Source of the DNA: G963662905 sp965230045
GTDB taxonomy: Bacteria; Bacteroidota; Bacteroidia; Bacteroidales; WRLA01
Length of the DNA: 64,000 nt
NCBI GenBank assembly: GCA_965230045.1
Contig: OZ245940.1
Coordinates: 4,402,001-4,466,000 of the forward strand
Direction of reading: 5' to 3'
The position numbers and the translations under genes were made by a program. This document shows, piece after piece, positions 44,256 through 53,571 of this stretch. The notes under the pieces were generated by a model. It was not told the DNA's origin. It did not search any database and worked only from the letters and a program-made list of their open reading frames with translations. Numbering within the stretch: the stretch's first letter is position 1; each line of letters starts with the position of its first letter.

Positions 44256-46073
44256 TTATTCCACAATATTTTTAAATTCATCCACTTCAAAGAATTTTAC
44301 GAATTCACGATCTTCAGCTGCTTCAGCCTTACGATCAGGATTCAGCTTCAGCGCTTCAGTAAGGTTTTCAATCACCATTGCCTGATTATCGGTACGTGCA
44401 CCCACAACGGCAAGCAGATAGCATTCTTCATGGCCTTTTTCTTCGGCACATTTCAATGTAGCTTCGGCTTCCGCATTATTTCCGCTCATCAGCTGTGCCA
44501 GTGCAAGGTTATAAGTACATGCAGAGGCGGCCAGTTTTGTGTTGGCATCGCTATATTTTGCATCGAGTATTGCTGCAATACCGAGGTTGTGATCAGCATT
44601 TTCGCCAAATTCAACGGCTTTTGCAAAAGCAATTTTTGCGGCATGCCAGTTATCCTGACGGGCAGCCAAAACGCCTTGATTATTAATAATTACACCATTT
44701 TTTGGAGAAAGCGCATCCGCTTTTTGAAGATAAGATTCTGCTTTGGGCAGCTGATCCAAATCAATCATCAAAACAGCGGCATTGTTAAATCCGCCCCACT
44801 CTTCCGGGAATTGCTTGCTGGCCGTTTCATAAATTGCAAGTTTTGCCGCAGCATCTTCGGTCAGTTCGGCTGCATGCATCAGCTCTTTATAATCCAGTGA
44901 ATCCGGATTTGTTGATGCGAGTACCGCTATTTCCTCATCGGTTTTCTTCGGCTTTACACATGTTACCGTGATGTATGCACGACGCAGCGGAGGCAGGATA
45001 TCATCGGACAGTTCGGGATAAATATCGATCATATTATGAATTTCTTCTTCACGTTTTACCGGATCCGACATTTTGATCACATTCAGAATCACACTTTTAT
45101 CCTCCAAATTGGATTTTTTAATGTTTGTGGTGAAATCTGTCCAGTCCGGGCCACGACCGCTGACATTCCAGCTGATTTCCGCTGCCGGATCTTCGTAGTT
45201 GATATTGTTATCTTTCTTGCGCGACCATTTTTTAAACTTCTTAAGAAGGTATTTCTGAGCCGCCTCAGCACGTTGCTCTGAGAGTTTGTCATTAAAAATC
45301 TCTTCCCCATCCGGAGAAGCCCAGCCATCAATGGTGATATTCCGGATTTCCCAGCCTAACTGAATGAAATCGAGCAGCTCGTTTACGGAAGCTTTGGCTT
45401 CATCTGCTTTGTTCAGCGGAAGGTTCCAGTTCAGGTTATGACGATTGATCAGGAAATAAATTGGCGCTGATTTTTCTACCAGTGTTTCTGTTTCATAATT
45501 ATCTTCCCGCATCAGGAAAATTTCATCATGCTTAATTTTTGTGGCTGTGCAGATTACACCATCAGCAAGCTTAAGCTCTTTATAGGCATAGGCTTTTTTG
45601 TTGGTAATCATTTCCTGCACTTTCTCTTCCGTTAGTTCTACACTACTGGCATCTTTGGCACGGTAAACAACCGGAGTCACGACCAGCTCGCTGGCATTCA
45701 TTTCGGGTTTATATGCAAAAGTAGCCGAATAAGTAAACTTTCCGCCACTCTTCTTCCCGATCTTTGTTCCAGGTCCTTCCACCTTTTCTCCGATCAGGTA
45801 GAAAGGTTCGAGCTTAAGCACCTGATCGCCATATTTCAGTTCGGGGGCGAGGCGAACCACAGCTTTTTTATCGAAATAACCCGGCTTTAAAACGCCTTCC
45901 AAACTAAATTCAATTTGTCCGGCATGGGTTTCCAGAACTTCCGGTTTTACTTCATAACGAACGGCATCAGGATCATTGGCCATCTTTTTAAAACTGCCAC
46001 AACTGGTCATCAGAAATGAGCCCAAAAAGAGCATCACAGACCAGAAAACGAGAGTGTTCACTTTTGTCTTCAT
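44256..46073 (-). CDS. OmpA-type lipoprotein with tetratricopeptide region
   Basis: A 605-residue outer-membrane lipoprotein: hydrophobic signal then lipobox MTSC. The middle part holds an OmpA-like peptidoglycan-binding domain (about 235-330, ITIDGWASPDGEEIFNDKLS, then EQRAEAAQKYLLKK). The C-terminal half has several TPR-like helical repeats (AELTEDAAAKLAIYETASKQ, AALMIDLDQLPKAESYLQKA, ALAQLMSGNNAEAEATLKCA). It would anchor the envelope to peptidoglycan and bind partners through the TPRs. It is 75 bases downstream of tatC and is probably the last gene on that strand before the terminator. Confidence 0.85.
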   Translation of the reverse strand: MKTKVNTLVFWSVMLFLGSFLMTSCGSFKKMANDPDAVRYEVKPEVLETHAGQIEFSLEGVLKPGYFDKKAVVRLAPELKYGDQVLKLEPFYLIGEKVEGPGTKIGKKSGGKFTYSATFAYKPEMNASELVVTPVVYRAKDASSVELTEEKVQEMITNKKAYAYKELKLADGVICTATKIKHDEIFLMREDNYETETLVEKSAPIYFLINRHNLNWNLPLNKADEAKASVNELLDFIQLGWEIRNITIDGWASPDGEEIFNDKLSEQRAEAAQKYLLKKFKKWSRKKDNNINYEDPAAEISWNVSGRGPDWTDFTTNIKKSNLEDKSVILNVIKMSDPVKREEEIHNMIDIYPELSDDILPPLRRAYITVTCVKPKKTDEEIAVLASTNPDSLDYKELMHAAELTEDAAAKLAIYETASKQFPEEWGGFNNAAVLMIDLDQLPKAESYLQKADALSPKNGVIINNQGVLAARQDNWHAAKIAFAKAVEFGENADHNLGIAAILDAKYSDANTKLAASACTYNLALAQLMSGNNAEAEATLKCAEEKGHEECYLLAVVGARTDNQAMVIENLTEALKLNPDRKAEAAEDREFVKFFEVDEFKNIVE

Positions 46074-46148
46074 ACTAGCTAATTAATTGGTTTATAATGG
46101 TTTCATAGTTTTCCACCAGCATCTATCAGCAAAACAAAAAGAAAGGTT

Positions 46149-46970
46149 TTAAGCGTTCCGCCTCTTTTCAACGCGATCAGCAATACCAATACTGATTTCA
46201 TAAAGAATCATCAGCGGCAAAGCAACCAGTATCTGGGAAAAAACATCAGGGGGGGTGATGATTGCAGACAATGCAAGGATAATGACGATCATTACCCTTC
46301 GGTTCTTCTTTAAAAACGCCGGTGTGATAACTCCTATTCTTGCAAGAAAAAGAACTAAAACGGGCAGCTCAAATACCAAACCTACGGCAAAGGTAACAGA
46401 TAAAACCGTACTAACATAGGAATTGAGCGAAATTTGATTGGTCACTTCTGCGCTCACTTCATAAGTACCTAAAAAATTGATTGTTAAAGGAACGATGATG
46501 AAATAACTAAACAAAACGCCTAAATAGAACAGGAATGAAATAACAAAAACAGCTCCGGCACTGTTCTTGCGCTCTTTTTCGTGTAGGGCTGGCTTCACAA
46601 ATCGCCAGAGTTCAAAAACGATATAGGGCATGCCGGCCACCAGGGCAACCATTATCGAAATGTAGAGGTGCGTCATAAACTGACCGGACATATTAATATT
46701 AATAACTTTCAGGCTGAAATTTCCAATACACAAAGCCTTAATATTCAATAAGTCGGATATATAACACAATCCTCTGTTTGTCAAGAAGGTATCGCTCTTT
46801 GGAGCAAGGATAATCTGATCGAAAATAAAATTCTTTTTGATGAAAGCCAGCACAGCTAAAAGGACAATAGCTATGGCAGATCGAACCAGATGCCAGCGCA
46901 GCTCTTCCAGATGTTCCCAGAATGTCATTTCTCCTTGCGGCTCTTCTTTATTCGAATCCCTTTTTGACAT
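46149..46970 (-). CDS. tatC: Sec-independent protein translocase TatC
   Basis: TatC binds twin-arginine signal peptides and forms the Tat export complex in the inner membrane. The 273-residue product opens with the conserved cytoplasmic motif MTFWEHLEELRWHLVRSAIA, has six membrane helices and the conserved FELWRFVKPALHEKER and ITPPDVFSQILVALPLMILYE segments. The loop after the first helix (KNFIFDQIILAPKSDTFLTN) is the longer form seen in Bacteroidota. tatA/tatB genes are not in the window. Confidence 0.96.
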   Translation of the reverse strand: MSKRDSNKEEPQGEMTFWEHLEELRWHLVRSAIAIVLLAVLAFIKKNFIFDQIILAPKSDTFLTNRGLCYISDLLNIKALCIGNFSLKVININMSGQFMTHLYISIMVALVAGMPYIVFELWRFVKPALHEKERKNSAGAVFVISFLFYLGVLFSYFIIVPLTINFLGTYEVSAEVTNQISLNSYVSTVLSVTFAVGLVFELPVLVLFLARIGVITPAFLKKNRRVMIVIILALSAIITPPDVFSQILVALPLMILYEISIGIADRVEKRRNA

Positions 46971-47021
46971 AGGGCAAATTTAAGAAAAAAGCATTGCACG
47001 CGCTCTTCTGTTTTATCAATA

Positions 47022-48227
47022 TTAATGCCCAAAAAACAAACAGCTATCGCCATAACTCAAAAAACGAAAATCATTTTCGAGGGCAAACTGATAGGCTTTT
47101 TTCCATTGATCGCTAATCAAAGCCGACACCAAAAGCAATAATGTACTTTTGGGCTGGTGAAAATTTGTTACAAGTGCATCCACCATATGGTACCGATAGG
47201 AAGGCACGATCATCAGGCGCGTGGCGCCGCGAAGATAATCGAGATTATTTTTCTCCAAATAGTCGAGAAGCAGCTCAAAAGCTTTTTTTCTACCCAGCTC
47301 TTCTTTCCCCTCATAAGGTTCCCATTGCTCAACGAAAAAAGGATAAACAACATTCTCATTTTGTGCTATTTGCATCGCAAACCAATATAGGCTTTCCAGC
47401 GTACGTACGCTTGTTGTCCCTACCGGGATGATGGTTTCTTCAGCAGACAGAGCACGGATTACACTTTTAGGTACTACAATCTGCTCGCGGTGCATTTCGT
47501 GATCTCCGATTTCCTCACTGTCAACCGGTTTAAACGTTCCCGCACCCACGTGCAGGGTCAGGCGGTAATCGTGGATATTTTTCAATTTTAATTTTTGAAA
47601 AACCTCAGGAGTAAAATGCAATCCGGCAGTTGGTGCTGCTACGGAACCTTCTTCGCGGGCATATACGGTTTGGTAGGTTTGCTTGTCGGCTTCCACTGCT
47701 TCGCGATGGATGTATGGCGGCAAGGGTACATTTCCGCATGCATCAATGACCTCAGAAAAAGTCATTTCAGCAGTTTCCCAGCGAAAAGCCACAATCCAGC
47801 TGTTGCCATCGGCTTTTACTTTTCTTGCAAACAAACTGCCCCCGTTCTCCAGCTTTAATTCCAGCTCCTGCCCTTTCCATTTTTTCGAATTTCCTACAAA
47901 ACACTTCCATTCAGCAGCACCACGCTGCGCAAAAGCAATTTGCATATCTTTTTGTTCCGATGCCGGTTCCAGCAAAAAGACCTCAATACGCGCACCGGTT
48001 TCTTTGTGAAAAAGCAAACGTGCCTGAAAAACCCGGGTTTCATTAAAAACGAGTGCAGCACCTTTGGGAAGCATTTTAGGCAAATTGAAAAACCGGTCTT
48101 TCTGCAAAACCCCATCCTTCAGGATCAGCAATTGAGACTGATCCCGCTCTTTAACCGGAAACTTTGCAATACGTTCAGCCGGAAGCGGATAATCGAAATC
48201 TTCTATGCGGATTTTTTTAACATCCAT
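47022..48227 (-). CDS. queA: tRNA ribosyltransferase-isomerase QueA
   Basis: QueA transfers the ribose of S-adenosylmethionine to 7-aminomethyl-7-deazaguanine in tRNA and isomerises it to epoxyqueuosine, a step in queuosine synthesis. The 401-residue length matches the longer Bacteroidota version (about 350 in Proteobacteria). Motifs: DFDYPLPAERIAKFP at the N terminus, NETRVFQARLLFHKETGARI, AAPTAGLHFTPEVFQKL, LTLHVGAGTFKPV, MHREQIVVP, GTTSVRTLESL and TNFHQPKSTLLLLVSALI. It lies 51 bases upstream of tatC on the same strand. Confidence 0.96.
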   Translation of the reverse strand: MDVKKIRIEDFDYPLPAERIAKFPVKERDQSQLLILKDGVLQKDRFFNLPKMLPKGAALVFNETRVFQARLLFHKETGARIEVFLLEPASEQKDMQIAFAQRGAAEWKCFVGNSKKWKGQELELKLENGGSLFARKVKADGNSWIVAFRWETAEMTFSEVIDACGNVPLPPYIHREAVEADKQTYQTVYAREEGSVAAPTAGLHFTPEVFQKLKLKNIHDYRLTLHVGAGTFKPVDSEEIGDHEMHREQIVVPKSVIRALSAEETIIPVGTTSVRTLESLYWFAMQIAQNENVVYPFFVEQWEPYEGKEELGRKKAFELLLDYLEKNNLDYLRGATRLMIVPSYRYHMVDALVTNFHQPKSTLLLLVSALISDQWKKAYQFALENDFRFLSYGDSCLFFGH

Positions 48228-48356
48228 ATAATATTAATGTAAGCGATTCAAAAAATAAGCCGCAAAAGTAATGCTTTTCGATGATTCGTGTTTTTTATGA
48301 GGATTTCAACAGATTAAAAAAAGCAGCGTGCCCTTCACAAACTTAGAAGTTCTATT

Positions 48357-51083
48357 TCACTTTCTTTTAACGTTCGCAAGTTGCTCCATAAACTGACGCT
48401 GGGTGCGATCCAAAGCATTAAAGCTGAGGATTTCCGCTGCAATTTCCGTTGTTTCCTTTTCGGCCAATTTGAGGAGGAATAATTTTTTTAATTTCAGGCT
48501 CAGACTGTTATCAAATTCTTTTTCCCGGAGCAAAGGTTCCAGGCGCAGGCTCAGTCCATCAACAAAACTGTTGGGCAAAATATAGCGCATGCTAAAAAAC
48601 AGGGCATCGCAGAGTGCTGCGCTGTCGTCGGGATGGCTGATTTGAGCCAGTTTTTCATTTAATAACAAATCCATGGTTTGCAGACTGTCCGCGGAACGGC
48701 TCAATAAAAAAGCCTGCCCTGCCTGATAAGCAGGATAAAAATATTGTTCCGGCCGCACCATTTTGTTTTCCTGCCCGAACATTTGAGCCGGGTTTCCTGA
48801 AATCCAGAGTTCTTCACGCATTTCCATCAGTTTACGGGCAAAATTCCGCGTATAAAAAGCCTCGGCAGCAGCATAGTCGATGGATAAATCATAAAGCGAC
48901 AATGCCTCAACAGCCGGATTTGAGATTTGCTCCTCAAAATATTTTTCATTGCCGGCATAGCGAACAGCCAGGTTTCCGGGCTGCGTTAAGGTGATTCGGT
49001 TTAATGCCTGCGCGATATCCGGATTTTCGTAAAGCCTTTGGAAATCCGGATCCATAATGTTCTCTTTTGAAGCAAAAACCAGCACATTGGCATTGTCGGC
49101 AAAATAAAGCTGCCAATGTGGAAAAACCATATCCAGGCTTTTCAAAATGCGAAAAACAATTTCATCAGTATTTTCATAGAGATGGATCCATTGCACAAAC
49201 ATCCCGCCGGGAGCCAAACGGCCCTCTGCAATCGAATAAAATTCGCGGGCAAACAAAAGGCTGTTGCCCTGCACCCAGGGATTGGACGGCTCACTGATTA
49301 TCAAATCAAATTTCATCTCACTCTTTTGCAAGAATTTCCGGGCATCATCAATGATTATCTTGCTTCGGGCATCCTGAAAAATTTTATTGTTAAACTCCCT
49401 GAAATGTGTGGCAGCATCAAAAACAACCGGTTCAATTTCAATCGTTTGCACTTCTTTTATTTCAGGATTATCGAGCAAACGCGCAGAAGTGATACCCGAA
49501 CCGAGGCCAATCACGGCAGCATTTTGTGCGTGCGGTTTAAAAGCCTGCGGCATGATCCCCAGCAGGTTCATCACCAGCTCATCCGGGGCAGGATTTTCAG
49601 TAAGCGAAACAGCCGCATCAGGTTTCCCATTGACGCTCAGCACTTTTAGCTGATCCGAACTAACAAAGACATCAACAGTTGCCAATTTCCCGTCCTGATG
49701 AAAAATCACTGCATTTTGCTCATGCAGATGTCCGCCCCGAAAGACGCCCGAAGCTGCTACAGATGATGGCAAATCCGCGAAAACCAAACTAAAAATCCCG
49801 AAACCGAAGACTACAACAGTCATCCAAAGGCTTGTCTTTTTGGAAAAAGGAAAACGTCCCAGGCTGAGCGCCATCATCAGACAAAGAGCAACAAATGCAG
49901 ACATAAAAAAGATATTTTTCAACCCAAGAACTGGCAAAAGCTGATAAACCACATACATACCAATCATCCCGCCAAGAGTATTCACAAAAACACTAAAAGC
50001 CGTGGCGTGCTTTGCTCCGGCAACACGAAACATACGCGTATAATGCGGAAAGAGATAACCACTGATAATTGATGAAGGCAAAACCAGAAGAGCTCCGAAG
50101 ATGATGATTAAGGGAACAACCACTTCGGCAGTGGCCTCGCCGCTTAAAGCAATGATGCTGTAAAACAAATCAAATGACCCGACAGAAAACCACCATTGAA
50201 AAACTATGGCCACAGTTAGAAAAAACCATGCATTGCGCATAATCCTGATTTCCTGCCCGTTTTTAATTTTTTTCTGCGCCAGTGCAGCTCCAAGCGCAAT
50301 GCCCAGCAAAACACCGATTAAAACCGATGCAAAAGAAAAAACGGAACTTCCGCCCAAAACCCCGAGGAAACGCAACATCAGCGATTCTAAAGAAAACAAA
50401 ATCCAGCCACCGGCAAAAGCCGACAAAATGGCTTGGAACAATAAAGCGGGAATCACTGGAAACTCAGTAGATTTTTCACTTTGAAAAGCCCTTTTCTGAT
50501 TGGATAAAAACAGGAAAACAAAACCTGCAGCAGCCAAAAAATTGAGTACCGAACTCAACTGCATTGTTGTTTTTAAATCAAAACGGGGATACAGATAAAA
50601 AACAAGCAGGAATACCCCAAGCAAAGCACCAAAAGTATTGAGTGCATAAAGCCATGATAATGACTTCGTAAATTTCTTTCGGAATGACTTACGGATAAAT
50701 TCATGCAAAAGAGGCAATCCAATTCCGCTCATCATGGCAGGCGCAAACACGAAAAGCAGGAGAAGCACCGAACCTTCCCTTTTTACGCCTTGCAGCAAAT
50801 CAAAAACATCTTGGAAGAAAAAGGCGCTCAATCCGAAAAGCAATTCTGCCAGGGCTGCAATAAGCAATAATTTTGGGCTTCGCAAGAATGCTATACTCAA
50901 CAAACCTCCAAAAGCGAGCCCTGACATGTAAAGCGCCACGGAAAGCAGTTGTCCCTGATAAGCAGAGCCGAATGCCAGACGCAGATAATGTCCCCAGCTG
51001 ATCTCACAAATCAGCCCGGGAATTCCGGAAAGGAAAAACAACAAGCCAATAATAAAAAGAGAAAGCGGGGCAGTACGTGTCAT
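48357..51083 (-). CDS. Membrane protein fused to spermidine synthase-like domain
   Basis: A 908-residue fusion. The N-terminal ~440 residues contain about 12 hydrophobic helices arranged like a transporter (GLICEISWGHYLRLAFGSAY, SGIGLPLLHEFIRKSF). The C-terminal half is a spermidine synthase-like Rossmann methyltransferase fold: GGHLHEQNAVIFHQDG, VIGLGSGITSARLL, VQTIEIEPVVFDAATHF, DLIISEPSNPWVQGNSLLFA and FYSIAEGRLAPGGMFVQWIH. The family is widespread and poorly understood; true aminopropyl transfer is unproven. It starts 34 bases after the peptidase gene and may share its transcript. Confidence 0.85.
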   Translation of the reverse strand: MTRTAPLSLFIIGLLFFLSGIPGLICEISWGHYLRLAFGSAYQGQLLSVALYMSGLAFGGLLSIAFLRSPKLLLIAALAELLFGLSAFFFQDVFDLLQGVKREGSVLLLLFVFAPAMMSGIGLPLLHEFIRKSFRKKFTKSLSWLYALNTFGALLGVFLLVFYLYPRFDLKTTMQLSSVLNFLAAAGFVFLFLSNQKRAFQSEKSTEFPVIPALLFQAILSAFAGGWILFSLESLMLRFLGVLGGSSVFSFASVLIGVLLGIALGAALAQKKIKNGQEIRIMRNAWFFLTVAIVFQWWFSVGSFDLFYSIIALSGEATAEVVVPLIIIFGALLVLPSSIISGYLFPHYTRMFRVAGAKHATAFSVFVNTLGGMIGMYVVYQLLPVLGLKNIFFMSAFVALCLMMALSLGRFPFSKKTSLWMTVVVFGFGIFSLVFADLPSSVAASGVFRGGHLHEQNAVIFHQDGKLATVDVFVSSDQLKVLSVNGKPDAAVSLTENPAPDELVMNLLGIMPQAFKPHAQNAAVIGLGSGITSARLLDNPEIKEVQTIEIEPVVFDAATHFREFNNKIFQDARSKIIIDDARKFLQKSEMKFDLIISEPSNPWVQGNSLLFAREFYSIAEGRLAPGGMFVQWIHLYENTDEIVFRILKSLDMVFPHWQLYFADNANVLVFASKENIMDPDFQRLYENPDIAQALNRITLTQPGNLAVRYAGNEKYFEEQISNPAVEALSLYDLSIDYAAAEAFYTRNFARKLMEMREELWISGNPAQMFGQENKMVRPEQYFYPAYQAGQAFLLSRSADSLQTMDLLLNEKLAQISHPDDSAALCDALFFSMRYILPNSFVDGLSLRLEPLLREKEFDNSLSLKLKKLFLLKLAEKETTEIAAEILSFNALDRTQRQFMEQLANVKRK

Positions 51084-51117
51084 GAGTGCAAACAGAGTTT
51101 AAAGGTGCTTTTCAACC

Positions 51118-53571
51118 TTAATCGTTTTTGATGCAGCGAAGATAAAAAGAAGATTGATGTCCGGCTTTCCGCTCGTTCACGCTGGATTTCAATGGGCTGA
51201 AATGCAAAGAATAAGCTTTAATGGCATCGGATTGCGAACTGGTCCACGATTCGGCAAAATCTCCCTGTCCCGTAAAAGCATTTCGCCCATAAGCAGCACC
51301 TGAAAGCAATAAACCAAAATCTGTATAACCACCTTCCAGCAAATGTGGCGCTGCTTTTGATGTAGCTCCTGCCACAGCATCAAACAATGCAACCCATTCC
51401 GCTTTTGAAGGCACATGCCATCCACAGGGACAAATACCCGTGCAGCTTTCGGTGGTTTGGTAGGCCATCAGTTCATCCCATTGGTAAAGGGCACCATATA
51501 TCGAACAGCTATCCGACTGGTTATCATAGCAATATTTCTCAGGATTACCGTTATCCTCCTGATTTTGCCCACCACTGATCCGGTTTCCGAAATTGAGGTT
51601 TTGCTTCATCCAGCATTTTCCACCGAGCTCAAGGGTAGCATATTTCTTGCCATCGCGCGTATCGCTGAGCGAATCGCCGCAGGAAAAAGCGGGATTTTCC
51701 TGCTGTACTTCCAAATAAGCCTGAGCAGTATCGGAGCATCCCGCGGTATTGGTATAAGTATAGGTTATCAGATGTTGGCCAGTGCCTGCGGTTGCCGGAT
51801 CAAAAATATTATTTGAAACAGCTGCACCCGAATAGGCTCCGTTTCCGGGCATTCCGCCCCGCAGCCGGATCGCTTCAGCTTCTTGACAAACAGGCGTATA
51901 GAACTGCAAAGCCACATCAGGCAAAGCCAGGACATCAAGTTGCACCTCCCAGCTATAAACTGTATCATAATCGGTTAAAGCCAGGCAGCGGTAAGAGGCT
52001 TCATCAGCCAATGATGCCGCAGAAAAATTCAAAATACTATCATTTGCCGCGGGAATATCCACTCCGTTTTTTTGCCATTGCATCTGATAGCTTCCACCAG
52101 CAACCTCAACTATCAAAGATGCGCTGTCGTTGAGGCATACTGTGGTATTGGAAGGTTGCTGCGTAAAATAAGGTACGGGCATATCGGCTGCATAAACTTT
52201 AGCGCAAAGATCAATTACCCACCCGGCACTATTATCTGCTCCTACCGAATACCAGCTCCCGTCAGAGCCATCACCACTGATCCAGCACTTGCCGGTTTCG
52301 ATCTGTGGATCTGAATAACCTTCAATATAGCATTCGTAAGGAATCGGATACGTATATCCGGGTGTATTATATTCTATTTTAATATAGTAATCCTGATCTT
52401 CTTCGATTAAGACCGAAGTGGACAATTCCTGCGCATAATAGCCCGGCCAGGTACAATTAATCAGCGGCAAATCAGCCAGATGACCGCTAAGCGTGCCGTC
52501 TTCGAAATGCTCATAAATGCTCATTTGGATATTTTCTCCTGTTGCCACTGCATAAGTTCCTAACTTATCGATGCGCATTTTAACAGGCGCGGTATATTTC
52601 AGCAGTGCATAACCGGATTCCGTTCCATAGCCCGTACTGTAATAATGTCCGGTGATGTCGTATCCATAGATGTTGCTGTTTTGATCATAATCGAGCCTTT
52701 CGGGCCAAATAGCGTTATAATCCAGAACGGAATTATCATTGTAAGAAATATAAAAATAACCTTCAAGTCCCCAGGAAGGGCCATAGCTGTTTTTACAAAT
52801 CCAGGCACCTGTGCCACCTGCAGTAACTTTATTATCGTCCCAGCCTACGATATCCACGGCATGGTTTACTCTTGGCGAGCCATTATAATAATAGGTATAA
52901 TCCGTAGTATTCAGATAGCTGCTGCTGATATACATCATGGTATAAACCGCGCCGTAATCCAAAACAGCCTGCTTGATCACATCCATATCATTAGGCAGGT
53001 AAAAAGCCTGATCGATGCAAGCCTGAGGTGTTTTCCCAACGGGACAATCGCCGGGAACCGTTGTTCCTCCGGGATAGGGGTCATCTGCTTCGGCGAGCGG
53101 CCCGGCATCGCGGGCAAAATAAGCCGTGGACATCCAATGATTGCCCCAGAAGCTGCGCTCCGGCACAAAACCATGGCAATATTTCAGGTTATTTTCGGAT
53201 AAATCCCAGGTTCCCAAACCCAGTTTCAGCCAACGTGATTCCACGCTCCCAATGGTAGCATAAGCCCAGCAACCGTTGTTCGATTGTGGTTTCACGGGTG
53301 TTACCAGACCGTGATCGCGCAAATCGTAATAAGGGTCAAAACTGTCGCGACTACCCGATTCTTTGGCTTTCCCAAAAAACAATGTTGAAGGAGGCGGAAC
53401 AGCGCCCAGTTCGATGCCATTCATACGTTCGGTCGTGATTTCACCCGATTTTACTTGCTGTTGATACTGCTCGAAAAGAGGATCCGTTTCGGAACGCCCC
53501 CGGGGCGCTTCCTGAGCAAAGCTGAAACTAAAAATAATAAAACCGATAAAAAAGCTAACTGTTTTTTTCAT
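51118..53571 (-). CDS. Secreted papain-family (C1) peptidase with Ig-like and FISUMP domains
   Basis: A secreted cysteine peptidase of 817 residues from ATG 53571, which gives a Sec signal peptide (VSFFIGFIIFSFSFA). The papain-fold catalytic residues are present: Cys101 in KPQSNNGCWAYA, His237 in RVNHAVDIVGW and Asn261 in WICKNSYGPSWGLEGYFYIS. An Ig-like domain follows (QQPSNTTVCLNDSASLIVEV, with ASYRCLALTD), and a C-terminal FISUMP domain (about 660-817, ATLELGGKCWMKQNLNFGNR, CPCGWHVPSKAEWVALFDAV, ending FYLRCIKND). No T9SS sorting domain is at the C terminus. The ATG overlaps the stop of the FG-GAP gene by 4 bases. Confidence 0.88.
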   Translation of the reverse strand: MKKTVSFFIGFIIFSFSFAQEAPRGRSETDPLFEQYQQQVKSGEITTERMNGIELGAVPPPSTLFFGKAKESGSRDSFDPYYDLRDHGLVTPVKPQSNNGCWAYATIGSVESRWLKLGLGTWDLSENNLKYCHGFVPERSFWGNHWMSTAYFARDAGPLAEADDPYPGGTTVPGDCPVGKTPQACIDQAFYLPNDMDVIKQAVLDYGAVYTMMYISSSYLNTTDYTYYYNGSPRVNHAVDIVGWDDNKVTAGGTGAWICKNSYGPSWGLEGYFYISYNDNSVLDYNAIWPERLDYDQNSNIYGYDITGHYYSTGYGTESGYALLKYTAPVKMRIDKLGTYAVATGENIQMSIYEHFEDGTLSGHLADLPLINCTWPGYYAQELSTSVLIEEDQDYYIKIEYNTPGYTYPIPYECYIEGYSDPQIETGKCWISGDGSDGSWYSVGADNSAGWVIDLCAKVYAADMPVPYFTQQPSNTTVCLNDSASLIVEVAGGSYQMQWQKNGVDIPAANDSILNFSAASLADEASYRCLALTDYDTVYSWEVQLDVLALPDVALQFYTPVCQEAEAIRLRGGMPGNGAYSGAAVSNNIFDPATAGTGQHLITYTYTNTAGCSDTAQAYLEVQQENPAFSCGDSLSDTRDGKKYATLELGGKCWMKQNLNFGNRISGGQNQEDNGNPEKYCYDNQSDSCSIYGALYQWDELMAYQTTESCTGICPCGWHVPSKAEWVALFDAVAGATSKAAPHLLEGGYTDFGLLLSGAAYGRNAFTGQGDFAESWTSSQSDAIKAYSLHFSPLKSSVNERKAGHQSSFYLRCIKND